Source: Streptomyces sp. ISL-43
GTDB lineage: Bacteria > Actinomycetota > Actinomycetes > Streptomycetales > Streptomycetaceae
DNA length: 64,000 bases
Assembly (NCBI RefSeq): GCF_018614195.1
Contig: NZ_JAGGOT010000042.1
Coordinates: forward strand, 24,280-88,279
Direction of reading: 5' to 3'
Within the stretch, counting starts at the first letter, position 1. The number at the start of each line of letters is the position of its first letter. The position numbers and the translations under genes are program-made. Positions 57,203 through 64,000 of this stretch are shown in pieces. The notes below the pieces were generated by a model, which was not told the DNA's origin, made no database searches, and was given only the letters and a program-made list of their open reading frames with translations.

Positions 57203-58720
57203 TCAGCTCTGGCCGCCGGCCAGCTTCTCGCGGAGCGCGGCCAGGGCCTCGTCCGACGCCAGGGCGCCGGAGGTCTCGTCCGCGCCCTCGGAGGAGTACG
57301 AACCACCCGAGATGCCCGCACCAGCGCTGCTGCTGCCACCGGCGGCCGGAGCGGCCGCACCCTCGGCAGCGGCGGCCTCGTCGGCCTCGCGGCTCTTGAT
57401 GACCTGCGCCTGGTGCTGCTCGAAGCGCTGCTGCGCCTCGGCGTACTGGGTCTCCCAGGCCTCGCGCTGCTTGTCGAAGCCCTCGAGCCAGTCGTTGGTC
57501 TCGGGGTCGAAGCCCTCGGGGTAGATGTAGTTGCCCTGGTCGTCGTAAGACGCGGCCATGCCGTACAGGGTCGGGTCGAACTCGACCGACGCCGGGTCGG
57601 CACCGAAGGACTCGTTGGCCTGCTTCAGCGACAGCGAGATCCGGCGACGCTCAAGGTCGATGTCGATGACCTTGACGAAGATCTCGTCGTTGACCTGGAC
57701 GACCTGCTCCGGGATCTCCACGTGGCGCTCGGCCAGCTCGGAGATGTGGACCAGACCCTCGATGCCCTCGTCCACGCGGACGAACGCACCGAACGGAACC
57801 AGCTTGGTGACCTTACCCGGGACGACCTGACCGATCTGGTGCGTCCGGGCGAACTGCTGCCACGGGTCTTCCTGCGTCGCCTTCAGCGACAGGGAGACAC
57901 GCTCGCGGTCCATGTCGACGTCGAGGACCTCGACGGTGACTTCCTGGCCGACCTCGACAACCTCGGACGGGTGGTCGATGTGCTTCCAGGACAGCTCGGA
58001 GACGTGGACGAGACCGTCGACGCCGCCCAGGTCCACGAAGGCACCGAAGTTGACGATCGAGGAAACGACGCCGGAGCGGACCTGACCCTTCTGCAGGGTG
58101 GTGAGGAACGTCTGGCGAACCTCGGACTGGGTCTGCTCGAGCCAGGCGCGGCGGGACAGGACCACGTTGTTGCGGTTCTTGTCCAGCTCGATGATCTTCG
58201 CCTCGAGCTCCTTGCCCACGTAGGGCTGGAGGTCGCGGACGCGACGCATCTCGACGAGGGAGGCCGGCAGGAAGCCGCGGAGGCCGATGTCGAGGATGAG
58301 ACCACCCTTGACGACCTCGATGACGGTACCGGTGACGATGCCGTCTTCTTCCTTGATCTTCTCGATCGTGCCCCAGGCGCGCTCGTACTGCGCGCGCTTC
58401 TTGGACAGGATGAGACGGCCTTCCTTGTCCTCCTTCTGGAGAACCAGGGCCTCGATCTCGTCGCCGACCTTGACGACGTCGTTCGGGTCGACATCGTGCT
58501 TGATCGAGAGCTCGCGGCTCGGGATGACGCCCTCGGTCTTGTAACCGATGTCGAGGAGAACCTCGTCCCGGTCCACCTTCACGATGACGCCGTCGACGAT
58601 GTCGCCGTCGTTGAAGTACTTGATCGTCTCGTCGATCGCGGCGAGGAACGCTGCCTCGTCACCGATGTCGTTGACCGCAACCTGCGGAGTGGTGGCGGTG
58701 GTCTCGGTGCTGCTCGTCAT
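57203..58720 (-). CDS. rpsA: 30S ribosomal protein S1
   Basis: RNA-binding protein that helps mRNA engage the 30S subunit. The 505-residue protein carries four S1/OB domains (about 33-105, 120-190, 205-275, 290-362), seen as repeated GxVxKVxxxGAFVDL-type blocks (GVIVKVDRDEVLLDIGYKTEGVIP, GVVSSIVNFGAFVDLGGVDGLVH, GKVTKLVPFGAFVRVDEGIEGLVH). A long acidic/Gln-rich and Gly/Ser-rich C-terminal tail is typical of actinobacterial S1. Highly expressed: strong promoter at 58926-58954 and structured leader. Confidence 0.97.
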   Translation of the reverse strand: MTSSTETTATTPQVAVNDIGDEAAFLAAIDETIKYFNDGDIVDGVIVKVDRDEVLLDIGYKTEGVIPSRELSIKHDVDPNDVVKVGDEIEALVLQKEDKEGRLILSKKRAQYERAWGTIEKIKEEDGIVTGTVIEVVKGGLILDIGLRGFLPASLVEMRRVRDLQPYVGKELEAKIIELDKNRNNVVLSRRAWLEQTQSEVRQTFLTTLQKGQVRSGVVSSIVNFGAFVDLGGVDGLVHVSELSWKHIDHPSEVVEVGQEVTVEVLDVDMDRERVSLSLKATQEDPWQQFARTHQIGQVVPGKVTKLVPFGAFVRVDEGIEGLVHISELAERHVEIPEQVVQVNDEIFVKVIDIDLERRRISLSLKQANESFGADPASVEFDPTLYGMAASYDDQGNYIYPEGFDPETNDWLEGFDKQREAWETQYAEAQQRFEQHQAQVIKSREADEAAAAEGAAAPAAGGSSSAGAGISGGSYSSEGADETSGALASDEALAALREKLAGGQS

Positions 58721-58726
58721 GTGGGT

Positions 58727-58780
58727 AAGGGCTCCGGTTACGGACAGAAAGTCGTAGGTACTGCTACGCCGGGAGCCCTT
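58727..58780 (-). promoter_or_regulatory. rpsA leader stem-loop containing the ribosome site
   Basis: On the reverse strand AAGGGCTCC (58780-58772) pairs perfectly with GGAGCCCTT (58735-58727). The second strand holds GGAG, the only purine-rich ribosome site, 11 nt before the ATG. A nested CGTAG/CTACG hairpin (58753-58768) occupies the loop. This could allow S1 to regulate its own translation, as S1 does in E. coli. The rest of the 357-bp spacer (58721-59077) holds the promoter and no further gene. Confidence 0.6.
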
Positions 58781-58925
58781 ATCGGCATCTGCCGAAGAAG
58801 CCGGACAGCCAAGGAAGCCCCAGTTCCGCGAGAGCGGGGTGGGGGCCTCGAAAACCGAGGGGTCATCAACAGATACAAGCGCAGCCTGCTAGGTCTGAGG
58901 AGCACAGGCTCGCAGCGCAACTTGT

Positions 58926-58954
58926 AGCATACGGGGACAGCCGGACAGGGTCAA
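58926..58954 (-). promoter_or_regulatory. rpsA promoter (primary sigma type)
   Basis: On the reverse strand TTGACC (58954-58949), a 17-bp spacer and TATGCT (58931-58926) form a near-consensus -35/-10 pair. Transcription should begin near 58919, giving a leader of about 200 nt. Confidence 0.8.
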
Positions 58955-59077
58955 TGCGCGAAGGCGCACACCTCGGGCGGATCGCCACACAACCGGCACA
59001 ATTAGTGAGCGGGCAGGCGCCGATGGCCCTTCCCGCCCGCTTTCCGCAGACATTCGCAGACTACGACGACAGGCCCC

Positions 59078-59926
59078 ATGAACCAAGAGGACTACGCCCC
59101 CGAAGAAGCGTACGAAGCCGGCTCGGCCGCCGAGGACGACTCCGAGGCCACCCGGCGTGACGCGGGGGATGCGGAGAGCAGCCGGGCCAGCCGCGGCTGG
59201 TGGGACCGCAACGCCGACGAGTACCAGAGCGAGCACGGAGCGTTCCTCGGCGACGACCGCTTCGTCTGGGGACCCGAGGGCCTGGACGAGGCGGAGGCGG
59301 CCCTCCTCGGCCCCGCCGCCTCCCTCAAGGACAAGGACGTCCTGGAGATCGGCGCCGGCGCCGCCCAGTGCTCGCGCTGGCTGGCCGCCCAGGGAGCCCG
59401 CCCCGTCGCCCTGGACCTCTCCCACCGCCAGCTCCAGCACGCCCTGCGCATCGGCGAGGACGTCCCCCTGGTCGAGGCCGACGCCGGCCGGCTGCCCTTC
59501 CGCGACGGCTCCTTCGACCTCGCCTGCTCCGCCTACGGCGCCGTCCCCTTCGTCGCCGACCCCGTGAACGTGATGCGCGAGGTGCGCCGCGTCCTGCGCC
59601 CCGGCGGCCGCTGGGTCTTCTCCGTCACCCACCCGATCCGCTGGGCCTTCCCCGACGAGCCCGGGCCCGAGGGGCTGTCCGTCTCCGCCTCCTACTTCGA
59701 CCGCACCCCCTACGTCGAGCAGGACGAGCAGGGCCGCGCCGTATATGTGGAGCACCACCGCACCCTCGGCGACCGGGTACGGGACGTGGTCGCGGGCGGC
59801 TTCCGCCTCGTCGACCTGGTCGAGCCCGAGTGGCCCGAGTGGAACAGCCAGGAGTGGGGCGGCTGGTCCCCGCTGCGCGGCAACCTCATCCCCGGTACGG
59901 CGATCTTCGTGTGCGAGCGGGACTGA
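59078..59926 (+). CDS. Class I SAM-dependent methyltransferase
   Basis: 282-residue methyltransferase. After an acidic N-terminal 35 residues, the SAM motifs are VLEIGAGAAQCSRWLA (about 88-103), ALDLSHRQL, DAGRLPFRDGSFDLACSAYG and VRRVLRPGGRWVFSVTHP. The WWDRNADEYQSEHGAFLGDDRFVWGP opening is characteristic of a conserved actinobacterial group whose substrate is not known to me. The hrpB start lies 4 bp after its stop, so they are cotranscribed. Confidence 0.85.
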   Translation: MNQEDYAPEEAYEAGSAAEDDSEATRRDAGDAESSRASRGWWDRNADEYQSEHGAFLGDDRFVWGPEGLDEAEAALLGPAASLKDKDVLEIGAGAAQCSRWLAAQGARPVALDLSHRQLQHALRIGEDVPLVEADAGRLPFRDGSFDLACSAYGAVPFVADPVNVMREVRRVLRPGGRWVFSVTHPIRWAFPDEPGPEGLSVSASYFDRTPYVEQDEQGRAVYVEHHRTLGDRVRDVVAGGFRLVDLVEPEWPEWNSQEWGGWSPLRGNLIPGTAIFVCERD

Positions 59927-59930
59927 GACC

Positions 59931-62468
59931 GTGATCCGTACGGCCGACCTCGACTCCCTTCCCGTCCGGGAAGCCGTGCCCGCGCTCGTCTCGGCGCTGG
60001 ACGCCCACGGCACCGCCGTGCTGTGCGCCCCGCCCGGGACCGGCAAGACCACGCTGGTGCCGCTGGTGCTGGCGGGGCTGACCGGGGGCGGGCCGCGCCG
60101 CCGGGTCGTGGTCGCCGAACCCCGCCGGATCGCCGCCCGGGCGGCGGCCCGCCGGATGGCCTGGCTGCTCGGCGAGCAGGTCGGCGCCTCCGTGGGCTTC
60201 ACGGTGCGCGGCGAGCGGGTCGTCGGCCCCGGGACGGTGGTCGAGGTGGTCACCACCGGGGTCCTGCTCCAACGGCTCCAGCGGGACCAGGAGCTGTCCG
60301 GCACCGACCTGGTGATCTTGGACGAGTGCCACGAGCGCCATCTGGACGCCGACACGGTCGCCGCCTTCCTCCTGGACGTGCGCGAGAACCTGCGCCCCGA
60401 GCTGCGGCTCGTCGCGGCTTCGGCGACCACCGACGCGGCCGGCTGGGCCCGGGTCCTCGGTCGCGGCAGTCCCGGCGGCGCCGCCCCGGTGGTGGAGGCC
60501 GCGGGCGTCTCGTACCCGGTGGAGACCGTGTGGGCCCCGCCGGCGCGGCCGGTGCGGCCACCGCACGGGATGCGCGTGGATCCGGCGCAGCTGACGCACG
60601 TGGCCTCGGTGGTCCGGCGGGCGCTGGCGGAACGTTCCGGCGACGTCCTGTGCTTCCTCCCCGGCGTCGGCGAGATCGCCCGGGTCGCCGGGCAGCTCGG
60701 CGCGGCCGGGGCGGAGGTCCTGCAGATACACGGCCGCGCCCCGGCCGCCGTCCAGGACGCGGCGCTGTCCCCCTCGCCCCACCGCCGGGTCATCCTCTCC
60801 ACCGCCGTCGCGGAGTCCAGCCTGACCGTGCCCGGCGTACGGATCGTCGTGGACTCGGGGCTGGCCCGCGAACCCCGGGTCGACCACGCGCGGGGCCTGG
60901 GCGCGCTGGCGACCGTACGGGCGTCCCGTGCGGCCGGCCGGCAGCGCGCGGGCCGGGCCGGGCGCGAGGCACCGGGCACGGTGTACCGCTGCTGGGCCGA
61001 AGCGGAGGACGGGCGGCTGCCCGCCTACCCCTCCCCCGAGATCCGGATCGCGGACCTGGCGCAGTTCGCCCTCCAGGCCGCCTGCTGGGGCGACCCCGAC
61101 GCGACCGGGCTCGCCCTGCTCGACCCGCCGCCGGCCGGAGCGATGGCGGCGGCCCGCGAAGTACTGCTGGCCGTGGGCGCGGTGTCCCCTGCGGGGCAGC
61201 CCACCGCGCGGGGGGTCCGGATGGCCCGCCTCGGCCTGCACCCGCGCCTCGCCCGGGCGCTGCTCGACGGCTCCGCCGCGCTCGGAGCGCGCCGGGCGGC
61301 GGAGGTGGTGGCGCTGCTGAGCGAGGAGCCGCCCCGGGAGTACGGGGACGACCTGGCCGCCGGCTGGCGCCGGGCCCGCGCGGGCGGCGACCCGTACGCG
61401 TCCCGCTGGCGGGCGGAGGCGCGCCGCCTGGAGCGCGCGGCCGCCGACAGAGACCCTGCGGGGCACTCCGCCACCGCGCCCCTTCCCGACGACGCCGCCG
61501 CCGGGCTGGTCGCGGCGCTCGCGTTCCCGGAGCGGGTGGCGAAGGCCAAGGGCGAGGGGGCCTTCCTCATGGCCTCCGGGACCGGGGCCGAGCTCGGCGA
61601 GGGGTCAGGGCTGCGCAGCGCGCCCTGGCTGGCCGTCGCGGTCGCCGACCGGCCGCCGCACTCCGCGTCCGCCCGGGTCCGGCTCGGCGCCCTCATCGAC
61701 GAGGACACCGCCCGGGCCGCCGCCGGCCATCTGTTCCGCTCGGGCGAGGAGGTGCACTGGGAGGACGGGGACCTCGTCGCCCGCAGCGTCACCCGCCTCG
61801 GTGCCGTCGAGCTCGCCGCGCGACCGCTGCGCGACCCCGACCGGGACCTCGTCCGGGCCGCCCTCCTCGACGGGCTGCGCACCGACGGGCTCGGCCTGTT
61901 GCGCTGGACCCCGGACTCGCGAGCGCTCCGGGCCCGGCTCGGTTTCCTGCACCGCACGCTCGGCGCGCCCTGGCCCGACGTGACGGACGACGGGGAACTG
62001 CTGGCCCGCGCCGACGACTGGCTGGAGCCCGAGCTGTCGCGGGCCCGCCGCCGCGCCGACCTCGCGCGGATCGACGCCGGGCAAGCGCTGAACCGGCTGC
62101 TGCCGTGGGCCACCGGCGAGGCGGCCCGGCTCGACGAGCTGGCTCCGGAGCGGATCGAGGTGCCCAGCGGCTCCCGGATCCGCGTCGACTACTCCGCCGA
62201 GCACGGACAGCCCGTACTCGCCGTGAAGCTCCAGGAGCTGTTCGGGCTGGCCGAGACCCCCCGGGTCGCGGGGGTGCCCGTACTCGTCCATCTCCTGTCG
62301 CCCGCCGGGCGGCCCGCCGCCGTCACCGCCGACCTGGCGTCCTTCTGGCAGGGCGGCTACCTCGCCGTCCGCGCCGAGCTGCGCGGCCGCTACCCCAAGC
62401 ACCCGTGGCCGCAGGACCCGGCGACCGCCGAGCCCACCCGGCACACCAACGCCCGGCTCAGGCGGTGA
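59931..62468 (+). CDS. hrpB: ATP-dependent helicase HrpB
   Basis: 845-residue DEAH-type RNA-helicase-like protein. Motif I APPGTGKTTLVPL (about 32-44), motif II DECHERH (a DECH variant, about 127-133), motif III SATTDA, motif V/VI LSTAVAESSLTVPGV and GRQRAGRAGREAPGTVYR are present. The long C-terminal region matches HrpB (LEPELSRARRRADLARIDAGQALNRLLPW and the closing YPKHPWPQDPATAEPT). The GTG at 59931 precedes IRTADLDSLPVREAVPAL. Physiological role in bacteria is unclear. The stop overlaps the convergent DUF3068 gene by 11 bp. Confidence 0.95.
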   Translation: MIRTADLDSLPVREAVPALVSALDAHGTAVLCAPPGTGKTTLVPLVLAGLTGGGPRRRVVVAEPRRIAARAAARRMAWLLGEQVGASVGFTVRGERVVGPGTVVEVVTTGVLLQRLQRDQELSGTDLVILDECHERHLDADTVAAFLLDVRENLRPELRLVAASATTDAAGWARVLGRGSPGGAAPVVEAAGVSYPVETVWAPPARPVRPPHGMRVDPAQLTHVASVVRRALAERSGDVLCFLPGVGEIARVAGQLGAAGAEVLQIHGRAPAAVQDAALSPSPHRRVILSTAVAESSLTVPGVRIVVDSGLAREPRVDHARGLGALATVRASRAAGRQRAGRAGREAPGTVYRCWAEAEDGRLPAYPSPEIRIADLAQFALQAACWGDPDATGLALLDPPPAGAMAAAREVLLAVGAVSPAGQPTARGVRMARLGLHPRLARALLDGSAALGARRAAEVVALLSEEPPREYGDDLAAGWRRARAGGDPYASRWRAEARRLERAAADRDPAGHSATAPLPDDAAAGLVAALAFPERVAKAKGEGAFLMASGTGAELGEGSGLRSAPWLAVAVADRPPHSASARVRLGALIDEDTARAAAGHLFRSGEEVHWEDGDLVARSVTRLGAVELAARPLRDPDRDLVRAALLDGLRTDGLGLLRWTPDSRALRARLGFLHRTLGAPWPDVTDDGELLARADDWLEPELSRARRRADLARIDAGQALNRLLPWATGEAARLDELAPERIEVPSGSRIRVDYSAEHGQPVLAVKLQELFGLAETPRVAGVPVLVHLLSPAGRPAAVTADLASFWQGGYLAVRAELRGRYPKHPWPQDPATAEPTRHTNARLRR

Positions 62469-63438
62469 ACGGCCCGTCGTCCTCCCCGGGGCGACGGCCG
62501 CGCGCCTCCAGCAACAACGCGAGCCCGAAGAGCGCGAGCCCGCCCGCCGCGAGGCCGATCGGCGCGTAGGTGTGCAGCGCGAGCACCTTGGTCCGGTTCG
62601 ACTTGACCAGGTCGACGGTGTAGTCGCTGTAGTCCTCGCGCATCTTCACGTGCCCGGCGAAGACGGTGAGCTTGCCGTCGGGTCCGCCGGACGCGATGCC
62701 GCCGCGCATCTCCTGCTTGATCTCCTGCTCGGCGTTGACGGGCGCTCCGGTCACCGGGTCGACCCAGAACATCGCCTTGGTCGAGTACCAGAGGCTGGTG
62801 CCGGTGGTCTGCTCGAAGGTGGCCGGGTCGATGCCCTCGATCGGCATCTTCTTGGGCAGCGAGACCTTCGTCCAGGGGATGGTCTGCTCGTAGTAGTAGA
62901 CGTCCACGCCCTTGAACTTGCGCGGGCCGACGTAGTGGATGGGCGAGGAGCTGCGGGTCTGCGCGTCGAAGTACAGGTAGTCGCGCGGCTCGGTGAAGAA
63001 CGGCCACTTGAACTCGATGCCCTCGCGCTTGACCGGGTCCCCGTCCACCGCCTCGCCGGTGGCGTGCACCGGGTCCTGGGTGTGGGCGTCGAATATGTAG
63101 CGCTCGGGGATCTGGGAGACCATCTTCCCGTCCGGCCCCATGATGTAGGTGAGCGTGTCCCAGACGACCACGTCCTTGCCGGCGCTCGCCTCGATCTCCT
63201 TCGACGCCTCGACGTTGCCCTTCAGGGTCTGGACGATGGTGACCTTGTCGACCTTCTTCGGCTCCATGCCGGTCGTGTAGTCGAGGAGGGTCGCGTCCTT
63301 CGCCTCCAGGACCACTTCCTGGTACTGGTTCGGCGGGATCTTCGCGAGCCTGGGGTACGCGTACCAGCGCAGCAGCGGTGCGAGGGCTGCGCAGAACACG
63401 GCTAGGGCCAGCAGGACAAGGCTTGCTCTGCGTCGCAC
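62458..63438 (-). CDS. DUF3068 membrane protein (PorA-family-like)
   Basis: 326-residue protein with an N-terminal membrane anchor (about 5-26) and a C-terminal transmembrane helix (about 292-312) enclosing a large extracellular domain. The domain pattern (YQEVVLEAKDATLLDYTTGM, VWDTLTYIMGPDG, EFKWPFFTEPRDYLYFDAQT, VYYYEQTIPWTKV) matches DUF3068, widespread in actinobacteria. Function unknown. The next gene upstream on the same strand is a 46-residue protein ending 14 bp before its start. Confidence 0.88.
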   Translation of the reverse strand: MRRRASLVLLALAVFCAALAPLLRWYAYPRLAKIPPNQYQEVVLEAKDATLLDYTTGMEPKKVDKVTIVQTLKGNVEASKEIEASAGKDVVVWDTLTYIMGPDGKMVSQIPERYIFDAHTQDPVHATGEAVDGDPVKREGIEFKWPFFTEPRDYLYFDAQTRSSSPIHYVGPRKFKGVDVYYYEQTIPWTKVSLPKKMPIEGIDPATFEQTTGTSLWYSTKAMFWVDPVTGAPVNAEQEIKQEMRGGIASGGPDGKLTVFAGHVKMREDYSDYTVDLVKSNRTKVLALHTYAPIGLAAGGLALFGLALLLEARGRRPGEDDGPFTA

Positions 63439-63452
63439 GGCCGGTCCCTCCT

Positions 63453-63593
63453 CTACTTTCCGGGCGCGGCGGGCGCGGTGGTGAGCAGGGGCTTCGGTGA
63501 GGTCTTGCCTTCCGGAGCCCCCATCGCCGTGATGGCGAGGACGAGGAGCACCGCGAGGACGAGACCGCTGGCGGCGGCGACGATTGCGCGCAT
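63453..63593 (-). CDS. Small membrane protein, SPW_0924-like
   Basis: 46 residues: an N-terminal hydrophobic helix (MRAIVAAASGLVLAVLLVLAI) followed by AMGAPEGKTSPKPLLTTAPA. It resembles the short SPW_0924 family I recall from Streptomyces. The ATG at 63593 is the only sensible start. It lies directly upstream of the DUF3068 gene, suggesting one transcript. Function unknown. Confidence 0.65.
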   Translation of the reverse strand: MRAIVAAASGLVLAVLLVLAITAMGAPEGKTSPKPLLTTAPAAPGK

Positions 63594-63732
63594 GCCGGGG
63601 CCTCCGGAATCTGATTGGTCGTCAGGGCGGGGGCACCGTAGCAACGCGGGTGACAGATGAGAACCGTTTGCGCCACCGATCACGCGGTGGCTCCTTCCGG
63701 CGGGTCCGGGCGCCGGAGTGCCGCGGCGGGCC

Positions 63733-64000
63733 TTACGGGGCTGCGGGGGCCTCGGGGGTGACGGCGGCTGGGGACGGCCTCGGCGTCGGCGTCGGCGTCA
63801 GCGTCGGCTCGGGGGACGGCTTGGGCTTCGCGGACGGGGAGGGCGGGGCCGAGGGGGAGGACGTGGGGCTCGGGCTCGGCGTCGGCGTGGGCTCGGGCGT
63901 CGGCGTGGGGCTGGGCGTCGGCGGGTCCGGCGTGGGCTTCGGCGAAGGTGTCGGGCTCTGTGTAGGCGTCGGGCTCGGCGTCGGCTTCGGGCTGGGCGTG
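63733..64000 (-). CDS. C-terminal part of a Pro/Thr/Ser-rich protein (cut by window edge)
   Basis: The reverse-strand frame from the edge to a TAA at 63735-63733 is open for 88 codons. It reads as PTPSP, KPTPSP and TPEP-type repeats ending ...SPAAVTPEAPAAP. Such Pro/Thr/Ser tails are typical of extracellular or wall-spanning actinobacterial proteins and are often glycosylated. The N-terminal domain lies outside the window, so the protein cannot be identified. The 139 bp before the small gene at 63593 hold no gene. Confidence 0.72.
   Translation of the reverse strand, partial: TPSPKPTPSPTPTQSPTPSPKPTPDPPTPSPTPTPEPTPTPSPSPTSSPSAPPSPSAKPKPSPEPTLTPTPTPRPSPAAVTPEAPAAP

Overview
The window is a 64 kb piece of a Streptomyces-type actinobacterial chromosome. 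The evidence is the very high GC content, strong G/C bias at third codon positions, frequent GTG starts, GTGA/ATGA stop-start overlaps, and marker genes such as whiA, an LAxTG-anchored chaplin, an RbpA-family protein and mycothiol-dependent enzymes. It looks like core-chromosome sequence. No integrase, transposase, prophage, CRISPR array, rRNA or tRNA gene was seen. Gene order from zwf to rpsA resembles the S. coelicolor SCO1937-SCO1998 region as I remember it; that comparison was not run here.

Region by region. (1) 1-9.5 kb is central carbon metabolism: zwf-opcA-pgl forward, then pgi, an RbpA paralogue, secG and the gap-pgk-tpiA cluster in reverse. pgl and pgi are separated by a 26-bp perfect stem terminator. 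(2) 9.6-17.8 kb holds a large secreted M14 carboxypeptidase and the translationally coupled uvrC-rapZ-yvcK-whiA operon. (3) 18-23.6 kb is accessory: a secreted AvrRpt2/C39-like protease with a membrane-anchored partner, a divergent HTH regulator with repeated GTGAAC motifs, a Rieske lipoprotein, a PfkB kinase, and a TetR/NAD(P)-binding protein pair with a visible operator. (4) 23.6-36 kb has uvrA and uvrB flanking small enzymes, an MHS transporter and a TerC/TerD group. terC is preceded by what reads as a yybP-ykoY (Mn2+) riboswitch that appears to control its ribosome binding site. (5) 36-48 kb carries GDPD, an alkyltransferase, MFS, cupins, methyltransferase, psuG-psuK (psuK begins with a four-copy 27-bp repeat), a WGR/beta-propeller protein, DUF2293 and a long chaplin. 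(6) 48-54.5 kb has a coupled SWIM-SNF2 pair and a membrane-anchored HTH protein with nonanucleotide repeats, divergent from a secreted protein. (7) 54.5-64 kb has coaE, a PAC2 protein, rpsA with a clear promoter and structured leader, a methyltransferase, hrpB, a DUF3068 protein and the C-terminal end of a Pro/Thr/Ser-rich protein cut by the window edge.

Working together: zwf/opcA/pgl supply NADPH by the oxidative pentose phosphate branch, while pgi/tpiA/pgk/gap run the shared glycolytic and gluconeogenic steps, and yvcK is a carbon-metabolism factor. UvrA, UvrB and UvrC of nucleotide excision repair all lie in the window but are dispersed. WhiA and the chaplin tie the region to sporulation and aerial growth. 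The most noteworthy regulatory RNA is the terC riboswitch; the rpsA leader is a second candidate for control at the ribosome binding site.
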